Positions 50,027 to 59,941 are shown, numbered from the stretch's first letter. The stretch: 64,000 nucleotides of DNA from Planktosalinus sp963977065 (GCA_963977065.1 CAXBNF010000008.1:40832-104831), one strand, 5' to 3'. Numbers and translations are program-made. Notes: generated by a model from the sequence alone, not told the origin.

Positions 50027-52954
50027 ATGAAAAAAAGAGTACAATTACTTTGCCTATTTTTTGTAGCTTTTGCTTTGAGTTTATCAGCTCAAGAGGGGCC
50101 GGAATCTATCTCACAAGGAGTTTTTCTTGGTAAAACGCCTCCTGTAAGTGAAATGCCCGCAGCCGGTATTCCACCAGTAAGAGACAATACGGAAGCAAGA
50201 ATTATTAAAAACAGGTTGAGAGGCCAAAGAAAATTAGATCCCACAGGACTACCGCTCTATGGTGAGACACAAGCTCAAAGGCAACTGGGAGGTATTGCTT
50301 CTTTTGCTCTTGAAGAAAATTTTGACGGCGCAACAGTATCAGAAGGAGGGGCTTTACCACCCGATCCAACAGGAGCTGTTGGACCCAATCATTATGTACA
50401 CGCTTTTAACCTTGGAGTTAAAATATTTGACAAATCAGGCACTTTGTTGTTTGGTCCCATTTCTTTGGGTGATTTCTTTCAAAATGGTGTAAATTCAGGA
50501 GACCCCATCGTTTTGTATGACCAGCTTGCCGACCGATTTTTTGTGAGTCAATTTAGAACGTCAAACAACGCATTACTGATTGCTGTTTCCGAAACTCCCG
50601 ACCCAACAGGCTCTTATTTTTTATATGAGTTTCCATTAAATTCTTTTCCAGATTATCCGAAATACTCCATTTGGCCTGATGGGTATTACATGACCGCAAA
50701 CAAGTTTACCGGTAACACCACATATGTTTTGGAAAGGGATGTGATTTTAGCCGGTGGAGCAAGCCCACAAATTGTTGGGTTTAATTTACCGGGCATTGTT
50801 AACAACCCAAATACTGTGAGAAGTCCCAATCCGGCACATTTATTGGGAACGAGTTTTACTCCCGGATTACCGGGACAAATAGTTTATTTTCAGGATGATG
50901 GCTGGAGTGGGGCGATTACTTTTGACCACCTTAAAATATGGGAAATAACGATGGACTGGAACAACACATCCAATTCTTCTATTTCCTCGGCAATTGAGAT
51001 TCCTACATTGCCATTTGACTCTGTTTTTGCCCCTTTTGGTTCAGGTGATGTGAATCAACCCGGAACAAGCCAAAAAATTGATATGATAGGCGGCGTGATT
51101 TCTTATATGGTTAATTATCGCGAATTTGGAACTCATAATGTGATGACAGTAACTTTCAATGTTGATGTTGATGGCAATGACACCAGTGGTATAAGATGGA
51201 TTGAACTGCGCAATAATGGAGCTGGAGATCCCTGGACTATTTTTCAGGAGGGCACTTATGCTCCCAATGATGGGTTGAGTCGTTTTATGGGAAGTCTAGC
51301 TATGGATGCTGCCGGAAATATGGGGCTTGGTTTTCAAGTTGCCAGCGGTACTGTGCCTGCAGGAATGAGATATACCGGAAGATTTGACGGTGATCCAATA
51401 GGTTTAATGACAGTAGCAGAAACTACAATCATTGATGGTGTAGGTGTGCAAACTACTTCCAATCGTTTTGGGGATTATACTCATTTAACTATGGATCCTG
51501 ATAATTTTACCTTTTGGTTTACGGGAGAGTATTTTCCTAACAATAATTTTTGGACAACAAGAATAGCCTCTTTTAGTTTATCCGGTGGATTTTCGGATGA
51601 TGTGGGTGTCAATGCCATTACTGAACCAAACGATGGAATTCTTTCAGCAGCAGAAACTGTTGAGATTTCTGTTAGAAATTTCGGTACAGATTCTCAAAGT
51701 AATATTCCGGTTGAATTACTGCTTGATGGTGTTCTTGTGGCTTCTGAAGTATTTACTGGAACTATCAATGCTAATGAATCTGACACCTATACTTTCACTC
51801 AAACAGTTGATTTGTCAACTCCAGGCCAAAGCTATACAATTCAAGCTAGAACCAATCTTTCAGGTGATGAGTTTCCTGCTAATGACAGCTTTACAAAAGA
51901 AGTAACACATATTTTTCCAAATGATGTGGGGGTTACTGAAATAATTAGCCCGGTTACAGGGGAGGGGCTTGGTAATGAAACGGTTACTATAAGAGTGAGA
52001 AATTTTGGAGCGAATCCTCAATCTAATTTTGACGTTTCCTATAGTATTGATGGAGCTACACCTGTTGTTGAGTCGCTAACCGCTACCATAAACCCACTTG
52101 AAGAAGAAGTGTTTTCCTTTAGTCAAACAGGAGATTTTACAGCACTTGGAAGTTATGAACTTTCAGCTTCAACCTTATTGACAAATGACGACGTTCCCTC
52201 AAATGACACAATTGAAACAACTATTATCAATGAGCAATGTTCGCCTGTAGGTAATTGTTCACTGGGAGACGGTCTCACTCGTTTTGCTATTGGAACAATA
52301 GACAATTCAACTGGTTGTTCATCAAATGGCTTTGGTGATTTTACAGCTTTAAATACCGAGCTCGACATTAATACCAGTGTTGATGTAACAGCCCGTTCCG
52401 GTTTTGCTAATCAATTACTTTCTGTATGGATAGATTACAATGATAATTTTGTTTTTGAACCAGACGAATTGGTGATTTTTGATTTTCCTCTTCCTGCTTC
52501 AGGGACAAATTACACGACTTCTTTTAACATACCCAATGACTTGGATTTGGTAGGTACTCACTTATTGAGAGCGAGAGTTGGATGGGAAACCTCTGAGGGA
52601 ACCATAAATGACCCCTGTGTTGACTTTACCTGGGGAGAAACTGAAGACTATACTGTCACAATCCTTGATGGTACCCTTTCAAGTGTTCAAAATAATTTTA
52701 ACGATGCATCTTTTTTGGTGTATCCTTTAGAAAATAGAATTTATGAAGTTTTATTTCAGCCCAAATCAGATATGGGGGATATGAAAGTTTTAGTATTTAA
52801 TGCATTGGGACAAAAAATAATTGATTCAGAAATGAGGTTTCAAGAAAATGCCTATAAAGCACAATTGGACTTTGAGGGCACTGCAACAGGTACATACCTT
52901 GTTAAAGTTACAAACGGAACCTATAGTACGGTAAAAAGAGTGATTGTTAAATAA
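50027..52954 (+). CDS. large T9SS-secreted protein with CARDB-like and GEVED domains
   Basis: A 975-residue secreted protein. A signal peptide (CLFFVAFALSLSAQ) precedes a long N-terminal region (about 25-510) with a repeated-blade look (FFVSQFRTSNNALLIAVSET, YSIWPDGYYMTANKF) but no recognised family. Two CARDB-like beta domains follow (about 525-610, ISVRNFGTDSQSNIPVELLLDG; about 630-710, IRVRNFGANPQSNFDVSYSIDG), then a GEVED domain (about 735-875, VWIDYNDNFVFEPDELV, TWGETEDYTV) and a T9SS type A sorting domain (FLVYPLENRIYEV, VLVFNALGQKI, GTYLVKVTNG). Adhesin-like or extracellular enzyme; catalysis is not evident. It is monocistronic, ending at a strong terminator. Confidence 0.88.
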   Translation: MKKRVQLLCLFFVAFALSLSAQEGPESISQGVFLGKTPPVSEMPAAGIPPVRDNTEARIIKNRLRGQRKLDPTGLPLYGETQAQRQLGGIASFALEENFDGATVSEGGALPPDPTGAVGPNHYVHAFNLGVKIFDKSGTLLFGPISLGDFFQNGVNSGDPIVLYDQLADRFFVSQFRTSNNALLIAVSETPDPTGSYFLYEFPLNSFPDYPKYSIWPDGYYMTANKFTGNTTYVLERDVILAGGASPQIVGFNLPGIVNNPNTVRSPNPAHLLGTSFTPGLPGQIVYFQDDGWSGAITFDHLKIWEITMDWNNTSNSSISSAIEIPTLPFDSVFAPFGSGDVNQPGTSQKIDMIGGVISYMVNYREFGTHNVMTVTFNVDVDGNDTSGIRWIELRNNGAGDPWTIFQEGTYAPNDGLSRFMGSLAMDAAGNMGLGFQVASGTVPAGMRYTGRFDGDPIGLMTVAETTIIDGVGVQTTSNRFGDYTHLTMDPDNFTFWFTGEYFPNNNFWTTRIASFSLSGGFSDDVGVNAITEPNDGILSAAETVEISVRNFGTDSQSNIPVELLLDGVLVASEVFTGTINANESDTYTFTQTVDLSTPGQSYTIQARTNLSGDEFPANDSFTKEVTHIFPNDVGVTEIISPVTGEGLGNETVTIRVRNFGANPQSNFDVSYSIDGATPVVESLTATINPLEEEVFSFSQTGDFTALGSYELSASTLLTNDDVPSNDTIETTIINEQCSPVGNCSLGDGLTRFAIGTIDNSTGCSSNGFGDFTALNTELDINTSVDVTARSGFANQLLSVWIDYNDNFVFEPDELVIFDFPLPASGTNYTTSFNIPNDLDLVGTHLLRARVGWETSEGTINDPCVDFTWGETEDYTVTILDGTLSSVQNNFNDASFLVYPLENRIYEVLFQPKSDMGDMKVLVFNALGQKIIDSEMRFQENAYKAQLDFEGTATGTYLVKVTNGTYSTVKRVIVK

Positions 52955-52980
52955 CAGTAAAAACTTTTTTTAAAAACTTA

Positions 52981-53006
52981 AAGCGGGGAAGGTTCCCCGC
53001 TTTTTT
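52981..53006 (+). terminator. Terminator after the large T9SS gene
   Basis: A perfect 10-bp stem AAGCGGGGAA / TTCCCCGCTT with a GG loop followed by a T run. Confidence 0.95.
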
Positions 53007-53100
53007 ATTTAGTATCGATGTTGATTACTCTTTAGAATTATGAGTTATTTTTTCAGAACTAGAAATGCGTAGCAAGATTCTGACTAAACTAAACCACTCT

Positions 53101-55104
53101 CTATTCAATCACTTCCAGTTGCTTCTGCAAGACTTTGATTTGGTCTCGCATCTTTGCGGCTTTAATAAAATCCAACTCCTTAGAAGCGGCTTCCATCGCT
53201 TTGCGGGTATCGCGTATTTTTTTCTCCAACTCAGGGCGTGTTGAGTAGGTGTTTTTAGCCTCTTCAGCAGCGTGTACAAGCATTTCTTCAATTGAATAGG
53301 TTTTTACCTTGGGTTTGGAAAGTGCATTTTCAAGGCTTTTCTTTATTTGGGTAGGAGTGATGTTGTTAGCAAGATTGTATGCCATCTGCTTTTCCCTTTT
53401 GTAATTAGTACTGTCAATTGTGGCCTGCATACTTCGTGTGATTTTATCTGCATACATAATGGCTTTACCGTTTAGATTTCGGGCAGCCCTTCCCACCGTT
53501 TGTGTAAGTGAACGCTCGCTTCTCAAAAAACCTTCCTTGTCTGCATCCAGTATTGCAACCAATGATACTTCAGGTAAATCCAGTCCCTCTCTTAACAAGT
53601 TAACACCAATAAGGACATCAAACAGACCTAAACGCAAATCCTGCATAATCTCTACCCGCTCCAGTGTATCCACATCACTGTGAATATAGCGGCAACGCAC
53701 ATTTATGCGCGTTAAATATTTAGTAAGCTCTTCGGCCATACGTTTTGTTAATGTAGTCACCAAAACACGCTCGTCTTTTTCAACACGCAACTGGATTTCT
53801 TCAATCAAATCATCAATTTGGTTCAAACTGGGGCGTACCTCAATGGGGGGGTCCAGCAAGCCTGTGGGGCGAATGATTTGCTCTACAATCACGCCACCAC
53901 TTTTTTCTAACTCATAATCGGCCGGGGTGGCACTCACATAAATCACTTGATTTTGCAGCGCCTCAAACTCCTCAAACTTCAATGGGCGGTTGTCCATCGC
54001 CGCCGGAAGTCTAAAACCATATTCAACCAAATTTTCCTTGCGTGAGCGGTCACCTCCATACATCGCACTCACTTGAGGGATGGAAACGTGGCTCTCGTCA
54101 ACCAGCATTAAATAATCCTTTGGGAAATAATCCAATAAACAGAACGGACGGGTGCCGGGCAGGCGTCCATCGAGATAGCGGGAGTAATTTTCTATACCAC
54201 TGCAATAACCCAACTCGCGAATCATCTCCAAATCAAAATTAGTGCGCTCCTCAAGCCGTTTGGCTTCCAGGTGTTTGCCAATTTCCTTGAAATATTCAAG
54301 TTGTTTTACTAAATCATCCTGAATAGCTCGAATGGCACCTTGCAAAACATCTGGCGAAGTCACAAACATGTTGGCAGGATAAATATTGAGCTGTTCATAA
54401 GTTTCAATCACTTGGTTTGTTTTGACATCAAAAGCTTCAATTTCTTCAATTTCGTCACCAAAAAAATGAATCCTGAACGCATCATCTGCATAACTTGGGA
54501 AAACATCAACGGTATCACCTTTTATTCTAAAATTCCCGTGAAAAAATTCGGCTTCCGTACGTGAATACAAACTTTGCACCAGGCGATGTAGCAATTTAGT
54601 TCGCGAAATGACCATGTCTTTTTCCAGCGAAATCACATTCTTTTGAAATTCCACAGGATTTCCAATACCATACAAACAAGAAACTGATGCAACAACCAGT
54701 ACATCACGCCGCCCTGAAAGCAGGGAAGAAGTTGTGCTCAGTCGCAGTTTTTCAATTTCTTCGTTGATAGATAAATCCTTCTCAATATAAGTTCCGCTTG
54801 ACGGGATATAAGCCTCCGGTTGGTAGTAATCATAGTAAGATACAAAATACTCAACGGCATTATGAGGAAAAAGCTGCTTAAACTCAGAGTACAATTGCGC
54901 TGCCAGTGTTTTGTTGTGTGCCAGAACCAGCGTGGGTTTTTGAACTTCTTGAACTACATTTGCAACGGTAAATGTTTTTCCACTTCCTGTTACTCCAAGC
55001 AAGGTTTGGAAACGCTCGCCACCATTAATTCCGTCCACTAGCGCCTTGATGGCAGCAGGTTGATCACCTGTGGGTTTGTATTCTGATATCAATTGAAATT
55101 TCAT
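53101..55104 (-). CDS. uvrB: excinuclease ABC subunit UvrB
   Basis: A 667-residue UvrB of normal length. Motif I GVTGSGKTFT (residues about 39-48), the beta-hairpin region YYDYYQPEAYIPSSGTYIEK, LMLVDESHVSIPQ (motif II), TLTKRMAEELTKYL, DLRLGLFDVLIGVNLLREGLDLPE and SLTQTVGRAARN (motif VI) are all present, and the C-terminal UVR domain ELEKKIRDTRKAMEAAS binds UvrC. It verifies DNA damage handed over by UvrA and positions UvrC. Neither uvrA nor uvrC is nearby. The upstream gap to the next stop contains a 19-nt palindromic repeat and a TATTTTTG -7 box. Confidence 0.98.
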   Translation of the reverse strand: MKFQLISEYKPTGDQPAAIKALVDGINGGERFQTLLGVTGSGKTFTVANVVQEVQKPTLVLAHNKTLAAQLYSEFKQLFPHNAVEYFVSYYDYYQPEAYIPSSGTYIEKDLSINEEIEKLRLSTTSSLLSGRRDVLVVASVSCLYGIGNPVEFQKNVISLEKDMVISRTKLLHRLVQSLYSRTEAEFFHGNFRIKGDTVDVFPSYADDAFRIHFFGDEIEEIEAFDVKTNQVIETYEQLNIYPANMFVTSPDVLQGAIRAIQDDLVKQLEYFKEIGKHLEAKRLEERTNFDLEMIRELGYCSGIENYSRYLDGRLPGTRPFCLLDYFPKDYLMLVDESHVSIPQVSAMYGGDRSRKENLVEYGFRLPAAMDNRPLKFEEFEALQNQVIYVSATPADYELEKSGGVIVEQIIRPTGLLDPPIEVRPSLNQIDDLIEEIQLRVEKDERVLVTTLTKRMAEELTKYLTRINVRCRYIHSDVDTLERVEIMQDLRLGLFDVLIGVNLLREGLDLPEVSLVAILDADKEGFLRSERSLTQTVGRAARNLNGKAIMYADKITRSMQATIDSTNYKREKQMAYNLANNITPTQIKKSLENALSKPKVKTYSIEEMLVHAAEEAKNTYSTRPELEKKIRDTRKAMEAASKELDFIKAAKMRDQIKVLQKQLEVIE

Positions 55105-55127
55105 GAAGTGTCATTTTTTGGCTTTCG

Positions 55128-55146
55128 CCGAAAGGCTATCCAAAAA
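55128..55146. repeat. 19-nt palindromic repeat, intergenic copy
   Basis: TTGGCTTTCGCCGAAAGGC is the exact complement of 12086-12104. It falls between the uvrB start and the -7 box for uvrB, with inverted arms CTTTCG / CGAAAG. Confidence 0.6.
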
Positions 55147-55150
55147 TAGT

Positions 55151-55158
55151 AAAAACCT
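55151..55158 (-). promoter_or_regulatory. -7 box of uvrB
   Basis: Minus strand TATTTTTG, exact TAnnTTTG, 46 nt before the start at 55104. It overlaps the last codon of the type B T9SS gene. The -33 element is not clear. Confidence 0.45.
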
Positions 55159-57481
55159 ATCGTTTGAGCGTAAAATGCCCGCGGTAAATACTACCGTCTT
55201 TTAGTGTTGCCTTAAACCAATAATCTGAAGAGGGTAAAGGGCGACCTCGATAGGTGCCATCCCAGCCAAACGTATTGAAATCCAGCCAGTGCAAAATCTT
55301 ACCAAAACGATCAAAAATAACCACACTTTCCACCAAACTGTTGCGCAGATTGACACCACTGAGAGTCCAGTAATCATTCACACCGTCATTGTTAGGGGTA
55401 AAATAATTAGGAAAACCCAAAACAAATACTCTTATACTTGTGATACCACACCCATTTGTGTCCAAAACATAAACGGTGTAAATCCCTCCGGCGAGATTTT
55501 CAAACACATTACTTTCCTGATAGGGACCGTTTTCATTATTGAGAGAGTACAAATAGTTTCCTGCACCGCTAGCAGTTATAATAACAGTTTGGTTTCCAAA
55601 ACTACCGGTGAGTTCATAACTTAACTGTGGTAACTCTGAACCAATAACGGTTATCGTTCTGGAAGAACTACAGCTGTAATTTGTACCATTTAGAGCTTGA
55701 TCAAAACTAACGGTTACAGTATATTCACCCGGCTCTGAAATCGGAATTTGGGGTGTGGAGGCTCCCGTGCTCCAAAGAAAGGTATAATCAGCTTCATCAC
55801 CCACCACTCCAGAGTCCAAAAGGATGGGCTCTGGAAATGTGTTGAAACAATATGTAGCTGTCGCAGATCCCGAAAACTGGGGTGATGGGATAACCGTTAA
55901 ATAAACCGGTAAAATACCAAAACAACTGCCTGCATTTATAAGCCTCGCAAAAATGGTTTGCATTTGAGGGAGGGTATTGGTGAAATTGAGTGGTAATTGT
56001 TCTTGACCTTGCAAAGCATTTTCAAAGGTCAGGAGGTAACTAACATCCAGATTTGAACCATACGCATTTTGAATATCAAGACTTGTAGTTGATAAATCAA
56101 AGTTAGCAAAAGCTGTTGTAGTTGATAAAGAGCAGCCGGCAACTTCGATTGGAGGTAAAAAATTTGTGGTTGTGTTTAAAATGACTCGTGCAACGGCATA
56201 ACAACCTAAAGGATTTAGCACACGGGCATAGACCCTTTGATTGGGTTCTGAATTTGTAAATGATGTGGGGTTTGGAATAGGTGCCACATTGTTTTGAGCA
56301 TTGGATAAACTGTTGAAAAAAGCACTCACTTGCAAGGACGTATTTCCATTGACAATTGCCTCAGTTGCATCAAAGAGATTAAAAACTCCAATGCCGCTGT
56401 TGTTTTCTTCACACTGTATTAAGGTAGTGTTTTGTAAAGTGATGACTTCATCATATTCAATGGTGATAGAGCCTTTAATGTCACAACTGTTGTTTTCAAG
56501 TTGAATTTCCACTTCATAAAAACCTTCCTGAGTAACTGTATATGTGGGATTTGTTTGACCGGACAGTGCCACGCCATTCCGAAACCATTGATATTGATTG
56601 TTACCTGCAAAAGAAGCGTTGAGGGTGAGGTTTTCACCAAAACACAACGGATTCCCGGTAGCAAAAAGGCGGTCTGGTCCTAAATCATTTTCTACAGCAA
56701 AACTGCCACCACCCAAAAAGATTGCTGAATCATAAAATGGATTTTCCTGATCTGCAACTACAAGCTTGATATGATAAAGTGTCCCCGGATTGACAAGGGC
56801 TTCAGCTCTCAGTATTTTAGTTTGACCACTGTAATTTGTAGGGTGTTCAACACCATTATAAGCATCAAAAAACTGAGGGTTTGCAGGTTGGCAGATCGTG
56901 CCCTCGCCTCTTATGGTTGTTATTTTAACAGGGATATTGGTTCCGGGAACCACCGCGAGGTTTTGGTATTGATTTTGAGAATCGGCTTCTTTAAGTAAAA
57001 AAGCAAATCCGTCAGAAAAGTTACATTGATTGGGGTTGTTGTAATCAAAATACTGTTCAGAGGAGAAGATGTATTCAAATATAATCTTATTGGCTATGGG
57101 TAAAAAGTCAAACTCGAGCACTGTTGCGTTAATTGTATTGGATTCTCCAATTGCTTGTTCCAAATCGTTGTCTCCTTGCCAGCTGGTGCTACCTTCACTC
57201 AATAAGGAATTATTTGGGCCAATAGCAGAAAGTGCTTTTCCAGTAGTGAGTAAAACGCCCTCCTGAAATGGAAAATCACTACTTCCGGCAGAAAAATATC
57301 CAAAACTGGGAAACTCATCCCAACCACTCGCTGAAAAGTTGGAAACATTGGCACACGGACTGTTAATGAGAATATCCTCTACAAGTTGCTGTGCGGATAA
57401 ATTTTCCTGAACTTCAATGTATTGAGAAAAGGCAAGGTTTGTATATAATACAGCTACCAATAATGGTAAAAATAAACGCAT
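55157..57481 (-). CDS. choice-of-anchor L protein with gliding-motility-associated (T9SS type B) C-terminus
   Basis: A 774-residue secreted protein. The signal (FLPLLVAVLYTNLAFS) is followed by a choice-of-anchor L domain (about 30-260: NFSASGWDEFPSFGYFSAG, GVLLTTGKALSAIGPN, EFDFLPIANKIIFEYIFSSEQY, GSFAVENDLG), immunoglobulin-like regions (about 265-680), and the C-terminal region FPNYFTPNNDGVNDYWTL...VIFDRFGKILHWLD...GWDGTYRGRPLPSSDYWFKATL...RGHFTLKR, the CHU_C/T9SS type B sorting domain. Likely an extracellular adhesin or structural protein linked to surface gliding; the organism's gliding ability is not shown here. A -7 box lies 35 nt before the start. Confidence 0.93.
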   Translation of the reverse strand: MRLFLPLLVAVLYTNLAFSQYIEVQENLSAQQLVEDILINSPCANVSNFSASGWDEFPSFGYFSAGSSDFPFQEGVLLTTGKALSAIGPNNSLLSEGSTSWQGDNDLEQAIGESNTINATVLEFDFLPIANKIIFEYIFSSEQYFDYNNPNQCNFSDGFAFLLKEADSQNQYQNLAVVPGTNIPVKITTIRGEGTICQPANPQFFDAYNGVEHPTNYSGQTKILRAEALVNPGTLYHIKLVVADQENPFYDSAIFLGGGSFAVENDLGPDRLFATGNPLCFGENLTLNASFAGNNQYQWFRNGVALSGQTNPTYTVTQEGFYEVEIQLENNSCDIKGSITIEYDEVITLQNTTLIQCEENNSGIGVFNLFDATEAIVNGNTSLQVSAFFNSLSNAQNNVAPIPNPTSFTNSEPNQRVYARVLNPLGCYAVARVILNTTTNFLPPIEVAGCSLSTTTAFANFDLSTTSLDIQNAYGSNLDVSYLLTFENALQGQEQLPLNFTNTLPQMQTIFARLINAGSCFGILPVYLTVIPSPQFSGSATATYCFNTFPEPILLDSGVVGDEADYTFLWSTGASTPQIPISEPGEYTVTVSFDQALNGTNYSCSSSRTITVIGSELPQLSYELTGSFGNQTVIITASGAGNYLYSLNNENGPYQESNVFENLAGGIYTVYVLDTNGCGITSIRVFVLGFPNYFTPNNDGVNDYWTLSGVNLRNSLVESVVIFDRFGKILHWLDFNTFGWDGTYRGRPLPSSDYWFKATLKDGSIYRGHFTLKR

Positions 57482-57515
57482 CTAATCAGGAACTTAATTT
57501 TTCTTTTTAGCCTTG

Positions 57516-57523
57516 CAAAAGTA
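57516..57523 (-). promoter_or_regulatory. -7 box upstream of the type B T9SS gene
   Basis: Minus strand TACTTTTG, exact consensus, 34 nt before the start at 57481, inside a CCTT...AAGG symmetrical sequence. No good -33 box. Confidence 0.55.
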
Positions 57524-57597
57524 AGGAAAGTTCTTGTTTTTGTATGAATTTTTAACAATTAGATATTAATTCTAAGCAACAATAAATTGCAAAATAT

Positions 57598-58635
57598 TTA
57601 TTCATTCACATCGAGAGCAATGCGGTCTTTCCTGTTGGCAAGCTCCCATGCAGTATGAAAAACAAGACGGGCTCTTTTTTCAAGGAGTTCATATTCAACC
57701 TTATCGGGAGTGTCTGTGTGTTTGTGGTAATCCTCGTGAACACCATTGAAATAAAATATAACGGGTATGTTATGCTTTGCAAAATTATAGTGGTCACTTC
57801 TAAAGTAAAAACGGTTTGGGTCGTCGTGCGCGTTGAACGTATAGTCCAGTTCCAAGTTTACATATTGTTTGTTGACCTGTTCAGATAAATTGTGTAATTC
57901 TGTGCTCAATCTGTCTGTACCTATAAGATAAATATAATCGGTACTGTCTAACTTTTCAGGAGCAATGCGTCCCACCATATCCATATTTAAATTGGCTATT
58001 GTGTTTTCAAGCTTAAAAATGGGGTCAACATCTGTATAGTACTTTGATCCTACTAGCCCCACTTCTTCACCTGTAACTAAAAGAAATGCTACAGACCGCT
58101 TGGGCCCGTTGCCTTCTTCTTTGGCTTTTTGAAAAGCTTTGGCAACCATCATAGTGGCAACGGTTCCACTGCCATCATCATCTGCACCATTATTCACATT
58201 GCCGTTACTGTCAATACCGGTATGGTCATAATGGGCTGTAATAATAATGACTTCTTCGGGATATTCTGATCCTTCCACAAATGCAATAACATTTTCGGTG
58301 TCTTTGATACCACTACCTTCTCTAAAAAAGCTTGCCGGTACTTCCTGAAAGTAATTATCAACACCCGGGGGAGATGGAATGTTGTTTCCAATGAAAAAAT
58401 CTCTGATGTATTCAGCAGCATTCTTTTGACCGGGTTCACCTGTCATTCTTCCTTCCATTTCATCAGAAGCGATGATATAAAGATGTTCTTTAAGTTCCGC
58501 TGCGGTTATGAGATTTTCATAATCTACAGGACTTATCTGAACATTTTGTTGACTTGAATCTGATGCCTGATTTGATGTAGAGGTTTTACAACTTAAAAAA
58601 AGAAGAATAAAAGATACTAGAAAAAGATGTTTCAT
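57598..58635 (-). CDS. M28-family metallopeptidase, lipoprotein
   Basis: A 345-residue zinc aminopeptidase-like protein with a lipoprotein signal (FILLFLSC, Cys16). The two-zinc site is visible: TAHYDHTG (His), NNGADDDGSGTVA (bridging Asp), TGEEVGLVGSKYY (catalytic Glu pair), NLNMDMVGR (Asp) and FRSDHYNFAKHNIPVIF (His). It should release N-terminal residues from peptides in the periplasm or at the outer membrane. It follows a terminator-flanked small lipoprotein gene; a TATATTTA box upstream could be its -7. Substrate specificity cannot be told. Confidence 0.94.
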   Translation of the reverse strand: MKHLFLVSFILLFLSCKTSTSNQASDSSQQNVQISPVDYENLITAAELKEHLYIIASDEMEGRMTGEPGQKNAAEYIRDFFIGNNIPSPPGVDNYFQEVPASFFREGSGIKDTENVIAFVEGSEYPEEVIIITAHYDHTGIDSNGNVNNGADDDGSGTVATMMVAKAFQKAKEEGNGPKRSVAFLLVTGEEVGLVGSKYYTDVDPIFKLENTIANLNMDMVGRIAPEKLDSTDYIYLIGTDRLSTELHNLSEQVNKQYVNLELDYTFNAHDDPNRFYFRSDHYNFAKHNIPVIFYFNGVHEDYHKHTDTPDKVEYELLEKRARLVFHTAWELANRKDRIALDVNE

Positions 58636-58685
58636 ATACTTGAATGATTTGTTTGTAAATATACTATGAGCGGTAAATTATTTTA

Positions 58686-58719
58686 TAAAAAAAATGTGAA
58701 ACTTTTAAGCTTCACATTT
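58686..58719 (-). terminator. Terminator after the repeat lipoprotein gene
   Basis: A 9-bp perfect stem (AAATGTGAA / TTCACATTT) with a 10-nt loop and eight T residues on the minus strand. Confidence 0.88.
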
Positions 58720-58739
58720 AAAACTAAATGGATGATTAT

Positions 58740-59153
58740 TTATTCCAAAGGGGCTCCCACAGGTATTTCACATTTGTGACCGGGTTGACCGTGTGGAGGA
58801 TTAACTTTTGCTGTAGAGTTACTGTTATTAACAGGTACGTTCCCGTTATTATTAATCACTGGAGACTTCTGCGAAGTGTTTATAACCGGTGATGATTTTG
58901 CAGCACCTCCTGATGGCAATGGTTGTCCTACTTGAATATCACATCTGTGACCAGGCTGTCCGTGTGGTGGATTTAAAGTTACTTCTGAGTTGTTTTCTGA
59001 GCTATTCTTTGTAGCGTCATTAATTGTTTGCTCTGTTGATTGTGGGTTTTGCTCAACATTTTCTTTTGACTTTTTATCCTCACAGGAAATAAAAAATATC
59101 ATAGCAAATGCACAAACGAAAAATGTTGATTTATTAATAAAACTAGAAATCAT
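58740..59153 (-). CDS. small lipoprotein with two PPHGQPGHxC motifs
   Basis: A 137-residue lipoprotein (signal about 1-23, FFISC, Cys24). A low-complexity Asn/Ser/Glu-rich region carries two near-copies of the same motif: NPPHGQPGHRCDIQVGQPL (residues 61-79) and NPPHGQPGHKCEIPVGAPL (118-136), the second at the very C-terminus. The His-x4-His-x-Cys set in each copy (His64/His69/Cys71 and His121/His126/Cys128) could bind a metal or haem. Similar terminal motifs occur in other flavobacterial lipoproteins as far as I recall, but no function is known. Lies between the M28 peptidase and the lycopene cyclase, on the same strand. Confidence 0.8.
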   Translation of the reverse strand: MISSFINKSTFFVCAFAMIFFISCEDKKSKENVEQNPQSTEQTINDATKNSSENNSEVTLNPPHGQPGHRCDIQVGQPLPSGGAAKSSPVINTSQKSPVINNNGNVPVNNSNSTAKVNPPHGQPGHKCEIPVGAPLE

Positions 59154-59245
59154 AATACTTTATTTTAAATTTTGTGCAATTTACAAAATCGATATCAAAA
59201 CCGTCAAAGAAGTTTGTTAATCTTACTAAAATTAATGCCAGTTTG

Positions 59246-59938
59246 CTATAAAGTGCTCTTTTTCCTTATCCAGTACTCTGTGATAACTAACGGAGTTAAA
59301 ATCATTGTAAAAGCATACATACTGTCTTCAAGAGGAATAGTAAATATTCTAAAATTTAAATTTTGGGTGTTGTCATACCACACCACTTGATCTTCAATAA
59401 AACTTCCGGTTAAAACACCATTCACAATAAAAAATGGAATAAGCATCACTAAAAAAGTGAGGTAATATTTTTGAAGAATCTCTTTTTCATACTTATGTAC
59501 CAAAGCCAATAAAACAATAGCATACCCATAATTAATCGCAGGATACCATCTGTCGTAAAAAAGAACCACTAAAACACTCATACACAAAATTAGAAAATAA
59601 GTGAGGCGGGTTGTGGCTTTTTCGGGCAATTTCATAGTTGGAAAGTAGAAAAGCAATGCATAATGAGTAAAAATACATGCATAAGGAATGCAAATAAAAA
59701 ACAACCATTCCTCAATGGGAAGATTTACAATGTAGAGCCCGGTGAGATAATCTGGATTAAAACCCCAATAACCATTTGCGGTAAAAGCAATATCCCAGGG
59801 GATAAAGAATAGCATCATGATTCCGATGGCGGGAAACATATATTTCCATTTTTTGTAAAGTTTGAGCTTTGGGTGAAAACTATATAAAAAAGGAATGGAA
59901 AGCGACCCGAGATTCAACCAGAGATAAAGCAAATCCAT
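59246..59938 (-). CDS. lycopene cyclase domain protein (CarR/CrtYcd type)
   Basis: A 230-residue membrane protein with about seven transmembrane segments. It is of the integral-membrane lycopene beta-cyclase type (heterodimeric CrtYc/CrtYd fused in one chain), not the soluble CrtY flavoenzyme. The halves carry FFIPWDIAFTANGYWGF and NLPIEEWLFFICIPYACIF, the two signature motifs (W-D and P-x-E-E-x-x-F), with the second pair near FIVNGVLTGSFIEDQVVWYD. It should cyclise lycopene to beta-carotene. It is the last gene of the crt operon, 3 bp after crtZ. Symbol omitted because several names are used. Confidence 0.9.
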   Translation of the reverse strand: MDLLYLWLNLGSLSIPFLYSFHPKLKLYKKWKYMFPAIGIMMLFFIPWDIAFTANGYWGFNPDYLTGLYIVNLPIEEWLFFICIPYACIFTHYALLFYFPTMKLPEKATTRLTYFLILCMSVLVVLFYDRWYPAINYGYAIVLLALVHKYEKEILQKYYLTFLVMLIPFFIVNGVLTGSFIEDQVVWYDNTQNLNFRIFTIPLEDSMYAFTMILTPLVITEYWIRKKSTL

Positions 59939-59941
59939 AAT

